DNA from: Parvularculaceae bacterium
Lineage (GTDB): Bacteria; Pseudomonadota; Alphaproteobacteria; Caulobacterales; Parvularculaceae
Direction: 5' to 3'
Assembly: GCA_013389125.1 (NCBI GenBank)
Contig: JACADX010000047.1
Location: 1 to 5,815, forward strand
DNA: 5,815 nt
The notes below the pieces were generated by a model. It did not search any database, had not been told where the DNA came from, and was given only the letters and a program-made list of their open reading frames with translations. Within the stretch, counting starts at the first letter, position 1. Each line of letters begins with the position of its first letter. Below are positions 1 through 5,407 of this stretch, piece by piece. A program made the position numbers and the translations under genes.

Positions 1-79
1 GAGAGATTTTGCCGCCGCCGCCAAAAAGCAGGAGCGCGAGCACAACAATAATCAGTATCTGCCAGGGTCCAACGGCCAT
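1..79 (-). CDS. tatA: Sec-independent protein translocase subunit TatA (5' part only)
   Basis: Only the first 26 codons lie in the window; the gene continues beyond the left edge. TatA is the small membrane protein that assembles the pore of the twin-arginine translocase, which exports folded proteins across the inner membrane with TatB and TatC. The visible N-terminus reads MAVGPWQILIIVVLALLLFG, then GGGKIS. This is the short hydrophobic helix followed by the FG(G)GKIS hinge typical of TatA, where the amphipathic helix begins. The ATG at 79-77 has a strong AAGGAGG ribosome binding site at 91-85, with a 5-nt spacer. It follows scpB in the same direction after 57 nt, which is the usual alphaproteobacterial scpA-scpB-tatA order, so tatB and tatC would be expected next. 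TatA rather than TatB is favoured by the FGGGGKIS hinge and by the position as the first tat gene, but the C-terminus is not visible. Confidence 0.88.
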   Translation of the reverse strand, partial: MAVGPWQILIIVVLALLLFGGGGKIS

Positions 80-84
80 GACGG

Positions 85-91
85 CCTCCTT
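85..91 (-). promoter_or_regulatory. Ribosome binding site of tatA
   Basis: On the minus strand AAGGAGG is followed by a 5-nt spacer and the tatA ATG. This near-perfect Shine-Dalgarno sequence fixes the tatA start and suggests efficient independent initiation, as opposed to initiation coupled to scpB. Confidence 0.75.
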
Positions 92-98
92 CAACAGG

Positions 99-135
99 TT
101 GCGCCCTATGTAAGGCTTCAGCGAGAAAGGCGCAA
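99..135 (-). repeat. Inverted repeat between scpB and tatA
   Basis: The arms ttgcgcc (99-105) and ggcgcaa (129-135) are perfectly complementary over 7 bp and enclose 23 nt. On the transcript the hairpin would begin two bases after the scpB stop codon and end about 7 nt before the tatA Shine-Dalgarno sequence. No uridine run follows it, so it does not look like an intrinsic terminator. A role in mRNA processing or stability, or in setting the expression of tatA relative to scpB, is possible. Chance is also possible in sequence of this GC content. Confidence 0.35.
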
Positions 136-136
136 A

Positions 137-970
137 TCAGGCCTGCTCCTCGCGTCCTTCATCGTGGAAATCAGTTACGAATTCGCCCTCCTCGCCGATT
201 TCTTCAATATCGCTGTCGGCGATGTCATCAGCCGGCGACGGGACGATGAAATTCGGCGGAAGGCGCGCGTCGAGGAGACCGGCGGCTTTGAGATCGGCCA
301 TGCCGGGAAGATCGCTAATGCTTTCCAGATTGAAATGCTCGAGAAAGGCCTGCGTCGTCCCGTAAAGAATTGGCCGTCCGGGCGCCGAGCGCCGCCGACC
401 CCTCAGACGGACCCAGCCGATCTCCAGCAGCTGGTCGAGCGAGCCAGGCGAGACCGCAACCCCCCTCACATCCTCAATATCGGCCCGCGTGCAAGGCTGG
501 TGGTAGGCGATAATCGCCAGGGTTTCGAGGGCTGCGCGCGTCAGTTTCTTGGGTTCAATTTTCTCTTTTTCGAGGACATGTGCGACATCGGGCGCCGTCA
601 CGAACCGATATTTCCCGGCGGCTTTCGAAAGCACGACGCCCCGGTTTTCGTATTGAAGGGCGAGCGTGTCGATCAGCGTCCGGACCTCGGCACCGGCCGG
701 CAGGCGCGCGGCGATCGCCTCTTCGTCGAGCGGCTCCACGGCGGCGAAGAGGAGCGCTTCCGTCATCCGCAAATGGTCCGCCATCTGCGCCGCCGACCAG
801 ATGGCGTCTGAAATTTCGGCTTCGCCGACATCGCCTGTCTTGGCCGATTCATCTTCATCGATCATGTCTTCAAGTTCCTCTGCGAGAGCTTCCTGAGCTT
901 CGCGGACGTCAAGTTCGCTGAATTTCCGGGCGCGTCCGTCGTTCGCGGCAGCATCATCCGTTCGGGTCAT
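137..970 (-). CDS. scpB: Segregation and condensation protein B (ScpB)
   Basis: ScpB dimerises and binds the kleisin ScpA; together they bridge the SMC heads in the complex that compacts and segregates the bacterial chromosome in the cytoplasm. The 277-residue product has an acidic, probably disordered N-terminal extension (about 1-65). A first winged helix (about 66-135) begins near MTEALLFAAVEPL. A second (about 143-225) carries the family signature from LTRAALETLAIIAYHQP through IEDVRGVAVSPGSLDQLLE to GWVRLRGRRRSAPGRPILYG, followed by the FLEHFNLESISDLPG segment. The acidic tail (about 240-277) is also normal for alphaproteobacterial ScpB, which is longer than the Bacillus protein. The segment between RGRRR and PGRP seems one residue longer than the RRxPGRP I would expect. 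The start at 970 lies inside the end of scpA (17-nt overlap) and has an AAGGGAG ribosome binding site, which indicates translational coupling. Confidence 0.95.
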   Translation of the reverse strand: MTRTDDAAANDGRARKFSELDVREAQEALAEELEDMIDEDESAKTGDVGEAEISDAIWSAAQMADHLRMTEALLFAAVEPLDEEAIAARLPAGAEVRTLIDTLALQYENRGVVLSKAAGKYRFVTAPDVAHVLEKEKIEPKKLTRAALETLAIIAYHQPCTRADIEDVRGVAVSPGSLDQLLEIGWVRLRGRRRSAPGRPILYGTTQAFLEHFNLESISDLPGMADLKAAGLLDARLPPNFIVPSPADDIADSDIEEIGEEGEFVTDFHDEGREEQA

Positions 971-1805
971 TCAAGATCTCCCTTTCCGGAGGCGGCTCGC
1001 GGCGTTTTCGGATGTAAATCGGTTCAAATGCGGCGAGCTGCCGGATTTCAATTTCGCCGCTCTTCGCGAACTCGAGCGCGGCGTTGAATGAACTCGCGAC
1101 GACCGACGAAGCCGGCGCGTCGACGTCGCGGATCGGAGCGACGCGCGTCAGCTCCGTCCATTCCGGGATGGCGCCGAGCATCCGCGAAATCCGCGCGCGG
1201 GCCTCTTCGATCGTGTAAACCTTCGGCGGCTCGATCTTGTAAGTGCGATCAACCGCGGCGACGCGCTGGCGCGCATAGGCCTGAAGGAGTTCGAAGAGGT
1301 CGGCTTGCCAGTGCGGCGTCCTTAAGACGCGAACCCCTTCTGGCGCGCCGCGCGGAAAGAATGCGATGCCGAACTGCGGCAGACTGAAAAGCTTTTCGGC
1401 CGCCTGCCGCATCGCCTCAAGGCGCTGCAGCTGAAATGCGAGGCGCGCCGCCATTTCATCCGCGGTCGGTTCGCCGGATCCGTCGTCAGGCGCCGGGATC
1501 AAGAGCTTCGATTTCAGGAAAGTAAGCCACGCGGCCATCACGAGATAGTCGGCCGCGAGTTCCAGGCTGCGCGCGCGGGCCGCCGCGACAAAAGCGAGAT
1601 ATTGGTCGACAAGCGTGATCATGGAGATCTTGCGTATGTCGACACGCTGCGTGCGGGCGAGATCCAGAAGGACGTCGAGCGGTCCCGCATAACCGTCGAG
1701 GTTGATGACGAGTTCGTCGAGATCGACGCCGACGTCCGAACGGACTGGCGTGTCGAATGGCGTATCGCTATCGCCGAGAGCCGGCGGAGTCATCGGTTCG
1801 GTCAT
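954..1805 (-). CDS. scpA: Segregation and condensation protein A (ScpA, kleisin)
   Basis: ScpA is the bacterial kleisin. Its N-terminal helical domain contacts the neck of one SMC subunit, its C-terminal winged helix contacts the cap of the other, and ScpB binds its centre. From the ATG at 1805-1803 the product has 283 residues. The kleisin N-terminus is clear at about 31-103 (LVINLDGYAGPLDVLLDLAR, then VDIRKISMITLVDQYL, and a segment ending in LKSKLLIP). The C-terminal winged helix is at about 233-268 (ALEFAKSGEIEIRQ, then FEPIYIRKR). The same frame stays open for 138 codons further upstream, but those codons lie antiparallel to nothing useful, overlap nagZ in another frame and encode arginine-rich shadow sequence, so the start was moved to MTEPM. 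A GGTGA motif lies just before it. An in-frame ATG three codons later (1793) and an upstream GTG near 1854 are alternatives. The gene lies 58 nt after nagZ and overlaps scpB by 17 nt. Confidence 0.93.
   Translation of the reverse strand: MTEPMTPPALGDSDTPFDTPVRSDVGVDLDELVINLDGYAGPLDVLLDLARTQRVDIRKISMITLVDQYLAFVAAARARSLELAADYLVMAAWLTFLKSKLLIPAPDDGSGEPTADEMAARLAFQLQRLEAMRQAAEKLFSLPQFGIAFFPRGAPEGVRVLRTPHWQADLFELLQAYARQRVAAVDRTYKIEPPKVYTIEEARARISRMLGAIPEWTELTRVAPIRDVDAPASSVVASSFNAALEFAKSGEIEIRQLAAFEPIYIRKRREPPPEREILNDPNG
978..984 (-). promoter_or_regulatory. Ribosome binding site of scpB inside the scpA 3' end
   Basis: AAGGGAG on the minus strand lies 7 nt before the scpB ATG at 970-968. It lies wholly within scpA codons, so ribosomes finishing scpA pass over it. 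This supports the 970 start and coupled, roughly equal synthesis of the two condensin partners. Confidence 0.6.
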
Positions 1806-1863
1806 CAATTCACCATGGCGGCGGTTCCCGAGGTTTCGCCGCCGCCGGATTTCCACTGACGCC

Positions 1864-2886
1864 TCAGGCGACCAGGGCCGGCCTGATGAGCCCGGCGAGC
1901 CGCTCATAGTCCTTCGCCGTATCGGACCGCAAGATTGTTGTAGGCCGGGCGGCGAGCGCTCGTTCGGCGCGGGCGAGCGAAAGACCCGAAAGCTCCACCG
2001 CATGCGCCGCCGCCTCCGCCTTTTCGGCAAGCGAAAAATTGCAGCAGCAGGCGATATCAACGCCCGCCGCCAGACAGTCCGAGACGCGCGCGCCGACCGG
2101 GCCCCCGAGGGCCTGCATTTTGAGGTCGTCCGAAAGGAGCAGTCCGTCAAAGCCGATCTCGCCCCGAATGACGTCGTTGATGATCGTCGGCGACATTGTC
2201 CCGCAGCGCTCTGCATCAAACGCCTCGTAGACGATATGCGCCGTCATGCCGATCGGCGCGGCGGCGAGCGCTTTGAACGGCGCGAAATCGACATTCCTCA
2301 AATCGCGCTTTGAGGCGACGACGCGCGGAAGATCATAATGACTGTCGACCGTCGCGCGCCCATGCCCCGGCATGTGCTTGATGACTGGCAGCGCACCGCC
2401 TTCCATCAGGCCATCTATAACGGCGCGCCCGAGCGCAATGATTTGATCTGGATGCGTCGCGAGCGCCCGATCGCCGATCACCGTCCTGTCGGAATCGACT
2501 TGCGGCACGTCGAGCATCGGCGCGCAGTCAATCGACACGCCGGCGTCGGAAACTAGACGTCCGATAAGCCGCGCGTTAAGGTGCGCGGCCTCAAGCGCCT
2601 TCGCGGGATCGAGCTTGAAGAGCCTGCCGAAAACCGCGGGCGCCGGGTGCTCGGGAAAGGCCGGCGGCTTCATTCGCGCGACGCGTCCGCCCTCCTGGTC
2701 GATGAGGATCGGCGCATCGCGCCCGACGCAGTCGCGCAATTCCGTTGAGAGGGCGCGCGCCTCTTCGGATGACGGACAATGCCGCGCGAACAAGATGAAG
2801 CCCCAAGGATCAGCGTCTCGGAAAAGGGCCTTTTCGTCCGCCGTCGGTCGAGCGCCTTCGCAGTCGAGGATTAGCGCGCGCGGCAT
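1864..2886 (-). CDS. nagZ: Beta-N-acetylhexosaminidase NagZ (GH3)
   Basis: NagZ is a cytoplasmic glycoside hydrolase of family 3. It removes N-acetylglucosamine from GlcNAc-anhydroMurNAc peptides during peptidoglycan recycling, and in some bacteria its products signal beta-lactamase induction. The 340-residue protein has the normal length and no signal peptide. Visible family marks are DQEGGRVARM (63-72), the substrate-loop motif KHMPGHG (170-176), the DSH triad (181-183) whose His183 with Asp181 forms the acid/base dyad typical of NagZ, MTAH (214-217), and LLSDDLKM (250-257), whose Asp253 is the expected nucleophile. Two positions look unusual: FARH (33-36), where FxRN is common, and a Cys run ACCCN (279-283), where other NagZ proteins have L(V/H)CN. 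The start at 2886 lies 9 nt after the SPOR gene stop. It has an AAAAAGG motif 4 nt before it, overlapping the upstream stop codon, which suggests an operon with the SPOR and scp genes. Confidence 0.95.
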   Translation of the reverse strand: MPRALILDCEGARPTADEKALFRDADPWGFILFARHCPSSEEARALSTELRDCVGRDAPILIDQEGGRVARMKPPAFPEHPAPAVFGRLFKLDPAKALEAAHLNARLIGRLVSDAGVSIDCAPMLDVPQVDSDRTVIGDRALATHPDQIIALGRAVIDGLMEGGALPVIKHMPGHGRATVDSHYDLPRVVASKRDLRNVDFAPFKALAAAPIGMTAHIVYEAFDAERCGTMSPTIINDVIRGEIGFDGLLLSDDLKMQALGGPVGARVSDCLAAGVDIACCCNFSLAEKAEAAAHAVELSGLSLARAERALAARPTTILRSDTAKDYERLAGLIRPALVA

Positions 2887-2895
2887 CGAGCCTTT

Positions 2896-3747
2896 TTACT
2901 TCGCCTTCAGGAGGCAGTCTGTCCCGCGCTCCTTAAGGCCGGAGCAATAGGTCTTCGCCTCGTCCGCCGACGCGAACGGACCGATCCGGAGGCGGTAATA
3001 GACCCCCTTGTCGCCAAGGTCGGCGCGCTCGATGTCGCTTGACTTTCCATCAAGATAGGAACCGAGCTTGCCTTGCAGCGATGACCATTGGCCGGTCGCC
3101 TCCGTTTCCGACCGAAAGGCCCCGATCTGCAACAGGTGCGTTCCGGTTAGCGCCCCGCCGGTTCGGTAGCTGACTGTCGGCTTTTGGGCCGGTGTTGACG
3201 CGGCGGTCGGCGCCGTCGCCGGCTGCGGTTCAGGCTCTCCGGGCGATTCAGCAGGTTTCGTCGCCGTCGGCGCCGAATTGAGCGCCTCGTCCTGACGCGC
3301 GAGTTCGGCAATGCGGTCGGCGACTGCGTCATCGGCTACATCGGGCGCGCCCTCTGCACCCGATGCGATCGCGCCAATCGGATCCGCGCTCGTTCGGGCG
3401 ACAGGTTCTTCAGGACCTGCCGCAATCACTTCGACTGGCTCTGATTCGCGGCCGCCCATCTTGTCGTAGACTTCAAGATCGCCGCCCGCCGCCGCATCGG
3501 CGACAGTGTTTTCGATCTTCAGCGGTTCAGGATCTGCGGATACATGAGGGATGTCGCCGCCCTGTTGGCCGTTTCGGACCCCCTGCTTGTACGCAATCCA
3601 GACGACCGACGCGAGGGCGCCCAGCATGACGACGCCCATTAGGAGCACCACTAGGCCTGAAAGACCTCTCTCCTCCTCGCCCTCATCCGGATCAAGGTCG
3701 TCAAGATCGTCCATCTCGTCGTCGAATGAAGCAGCTTCGCTCTTCAT
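2896..3747 (-). CDS. SPOR-domain membrane protein
   Basis: This is a single-pass inner-membrane protein with a periplasmic SPOR domain, a fold that binds denuded peptidoglycan glycan strands and often localises proteins to the division septum. From the ATG at 3747 it has 283 residues: a very acidic cytoplasmic tail (about 1-27, rich in DDxDD and EEE), one transmembrane helix (about 29-53, GLSGLVVLLMGVVMLGALAS onward), a long Pro/Ala/Glu-rich, low-complexity periplasmic linker (about 60-200), and the SPOR domain (about 201-283). The SPOR domain has the two repeats THLLQIGAFRSETEA and YYRLRIGPFASADEAKTYC. The frame is open up to an ATG at 3858, but the AAGGAG at 3759-3754 is 6 nt from the ATG at 3747 and only 3 nt from the adjacent ATG at 3750, so 3747 is preferred. 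In many alphaproteobacteria a protein of this kind sits between argS and nagZ. It may link nagZ and scpAB to division, but its exact role is not known. Confidence 0.9.
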   Translation of the reverse strand: MKSEAASFDDEMDDLDDLDPDEGEEERGLSGLVVLLMGVVMLGALASVVWIAYKQGVRNGQQGGDIPHVSADPEPLKIENTVADAAAGGDLEVYDKMGGRESEPVEVIAAGPEEPVARTSADPIGAIASGAEGAPDVADDAVADRIAELARQDEALNSAPTATKPAESPGEPEPQPATAPTAASTPAQKPTVSYRTGGALTGTHLLQIGAFRSETEATGQWSSLQGKLGSYLDGKSSDIERADLGDKGVYYRLRIGPFASADEAKTYCSGLKERGTDCLLKAK

Positions 3748-3753
3748 CATAAT

Positions 3754-3759
3754 CTCCTT
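3754..3759 (-). promoter_or_regulatory. Ribosome binding site that decides the SPOR gene start
   Basis: AAGGAG on the minus strand is followed by ATT and then two adjacent ATG codons. The spacing is 3 nt to the first ATG (3750) and 6 nt to the second (3747). The second fits a normal Shine-Dalgarno spacing, and both argue against the in-frame ATG at 3858. Confidence 0.65.
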
Positions 3760-3839
3760 CGCGAGGCGGCGACTCGTCGTAGGGGCCGAGCCGACCCCGC
3801 ATGAAATCGCGCGGACATAGGGACCGGAATGCGCGAATC

Positions 3840-3856
3840 GCTTGCTGTTCGCAAGC
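3840..3856 (-). repeat. Small hairpin in the dgt-SPOR gene gap
   Basis: gcttgc (3840-3845) and gcaagc (3851-3856) form a perfect 6-bp stem with a 5-nt loop in the 186-nt interval between dgt and the SPOR gene. No T run follows on either strand, so a strong intrinsic terminator is not supported. A second possible stem of four G-C pairs (3782-3785 with 3795-3798) lies nearer the SPOR gene start. The interval shows no -10/-35 pair that I would trust, although it is the only place in the cluster long enough to hold an internal promoter. Confidence 0.3.
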
Positions 3857-3933
3857 ATATCATTTGGGGGCGTCGGGGTCGAACGCCGCAGGGATAGGGG
3901 GGCGCCTTGTGGAAAAGGAAAATGAACGACCTG

Positions 3934-5211
3934 TCATATGAACGGCCCGCCGCCGAATAGCCTTTGGTGCAATTTTATCGCGTAGCGGTCGGTCATGCCG
4001 GCGATGTAGTCGCAGACCGCGCGTTGCGGGCTGGTGGCGTTCGTCCGCCATTGCGGAGGCAGGGTCTCGGGCTCCGACGTGAAAAGGTCGAACAGCGCAC
4101 GGACGATGCGCTTGGCATGGCTCCGCGCGCGATTCACCGTGTGGTGGCGATAGACGTTCTCATGGAGAAAATCCCGAAGACCGGAAAGCCGCAGCTTCAT
4201 ATCGGGCGAAAAGTCGACGATCTGGACGCCTGCGCGCCGCACGTCGTCCGCGCTCAAAGGCGCAAGCTCGCCGAGACGGCGCCGGGTTGCCGCGACAACG
4301 TCGTCAATCATCGCGCCGATGAGAGTCGAGACCGACTCCGCGATCAAGACGTCGCGCGGCGCCCCCGGAAATTCGGACTCAACCCCCTCGATCGCAGGGC
4401 CGAAGAGCGGCAGCCCGCGGGCGTCGTCAAAAGAAAAGAGGCCAGCTCGAAGGCCGTCGTCGACGTCGTGATTGTTGTACGCAATGTCATCGGCGATCGC
4501 TGCGACCTGCGCCTCAAGCGAGGCGTGCGTGTCGAGCCAGAGGTCGTGAGCGTTCGCGTATTCGACGATGGCGGCGGGAAGCGCGTCGTTTGTGCGTGCG
4601 CCCTTTCCCGTCAACGGGCCGTTGTGCTTGACAACGCCTTCCAAGGTCTCCCACGTCAGATTGAGTCCCGTAAACCGCGCGTGGCGGCGCTCCAGTTTCG
4701 TCAGCAGGCGAAGCGTCTGCGCGTTGTGGTCGAAGCCGTCATAGGCCGCCATGCATTCCTTAAGTACGTCCTCACCCGTATGCCCGAATGGCGGATGGCC
4801 GAGGTCATGCGCGAGCGCAACGCATTCGGCGAGATCCTCGTCGAGCTTCAAGGTGCGGGCGATCGAGCGGGAGATCTGCGCGACTTCAAGGCTATGTGTC
4901 AGCCGCGTACGGTAATGGTCGCCCTCGTGATAGATGAAAACTTGCGTTTTGTGCTTCAAGCGCCGGAACGCGACAGAATGGATGACCCGGTCGCGGTCGC
5001 GCTGGAACGGCGTTCGCGTCGCGCTTTCAACTTCCGCGTGGAGGCGACCGCGCGTCAGTTCCGCGCGCGCGGCGTAGGGCGCCAAGGGAGCCGGAAAGGC
5101 GAGAGGGGGCGGCACGAATCGCGATTTAGCGGCGCCCGCCCCAAAAGTCTCGTCTCCTGCCGCCTGAGATCTACGGGTTCGCGATATTGGCGATCTTGTT
5201 AAATGACTCAT
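3934..5211 (-). CDS. dgt: Deoxyguanosinetriphosphate triphosphohydrolase-like protein (dGTPase, HD domain)
   Basis: Members hydrolyse dGTP (often also other dNTPs) to the deoxynucleoside and inorganic triphosphate, tuning cytoplasmic dNTP pools. From the ATG at 5211 the product has 425 residues. The family core is complete: TRTPFQRDRDRVIHSVAFRR (65-84), HKTQVFIYHEGDHYRTRLTHSLEVAQ (87-112 region) with metal ligand His106, the HD pair His135-Asp136 in AHDLGHPPFGHTGE, VKHNGPL (194-200), and the distal metal Asp in ADDIAYNNHDVDDG (240-253). The C-terminal helical part is also present. The start is uncertain: the ATG at 5211 has no clear ribosome binding site and lies 41 nt inside an open frame from the right-hand gene. 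An in-frame GTG at 5115 would give 393 residues, nearer the usual alphaproteobacterial length, but it also lacks a ribosome binding site. The stop TGA overlaps an ATG (ATGA at 3937-3934). It is assigned as type 2 (dGTPase-like); activity on dGTP is inferred. Confidence 0.93.
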   Translation of the reverse strand: MSHLTRSPISRTRRSQAAGDETFGAGAAKSRFVPPPLAFPAPLAPYAARAELTRGRLHAEVESATRTPFQRDRDRVIHSVAFRRLKHKTQVFIYHEGDHYRTRLTHSLEVAQISRSIARTLKLDEDLAECVALAHDLGHPPFGHTGEDVLKECMAAYDGFDHNAQTLRLLTKLERRHARFTGLNLTWETLEGVVKHNGPLTGKGARTNDALPAAIVEYANAHDLWLDTHASLEAQVAAIADDIAYNNHDVDDGLRAGLFSFDDARGLPLFGPAIEGVESEFPGAPRDVLIAESVSTLIGAMIDDVVAATRRRLGELAPLSADDVRRAGVQIVDFSPDMKLRLSGLRDFLHENVYRHHTVNRARSHAKRIVRALFDLFTSEPETLPPQWRTNATSPQRAVCDYIAGMTDRYAIKLHQRLFGGGPFI

Positions 5212-5407
5212 CGTCCGCTGCGGCGGCGAATGCGCGAATCAACTCGGGCATCTGCTCAATTTCGCGCAGATGCTCGGCGCCGGCGTGGCTCGCCGCGGCG
5301 CGAACCTCGACGCCAAGCGCGCGCCCGGACGCTTCATTAAGGCGCGCCGAAGCGAGGTCATCAGCATAGCCTATTGTCGAGACCGTCGACGCGCCGCCGG
5401 CGAGCGC
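5171..5407 (-). pseudogene. In-frame coding-like continuation after the amber codon
   Basis: Directly after the TAG at 5410-5408 the same frame stays open for 78 codons, to a second TAG at 5173-5171. The conceptual peptide looks like ordinary protein, for example IGYADDLASARLNEASGRAL and HLREIEQMPELIRAFAAA, and not like the Arg/Pro/Ser-rich shadow sequence in the other frames here. By hand count about three quarters of its third codon positions are G or C. No ATG lies near its beginning, so it is unlikely to be a separate gene. The simplest readings are the C-terminus of the upstream gene cut off by a nonsense change (CAG to TAG is one transition), a base error in the sequence, or stop-codon readthrough. 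Its last 41 nt overlap the annotated dgt start in another frame. I do not recognise the family. Confidence 0.5.

Noticed and set aside
164..811. A 215-codon plus-strand ORF opposite scpB
   Set aside because: The minus-strand frame is an unmistakable ScpB; the plus-strand translation has no family features.
1806..2219. N-terminal extension of scpA by 138 codons
   Set aside because: It overlaps nagZ in another frame and is Arg/Ser-rich with no kleisin similarity. ScpA has a normal length from 1805.
1702..2313. A 203-codon plus-strand ORF opposite nagZ and scpA
   Set aside because: It has Arg/Ser/Pro-rich shadow composition, spans the nagZ-scpA junction on the other strand and has no domain signature.
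3840..3856. Possible rho-independent terminator after dgt
   Set aside because: The stem is only 6 bp and no T tract follows on either strand, so it is listed only as a hairpin.
3964..5202. A 412-codon plus-strand ORF opposite dgt
   Set aside because: It mirrors dgt almost exactly, is rich in Arg and Val, shows no recognisable motif, and dgt has complete HD-domain motifs. Long antisense frames are expected opposite high-GC genes.
5187..5369. A 60-codon plus-strand ORF divergent from dgt, a place where erpA might be expected
   Set aside because: Its translation is Ser/Ala/Arg-rich and has none of the cysteine motifs of A-type iron-sulfur carriers. The minus-strand frame here looks more like coding sequence.
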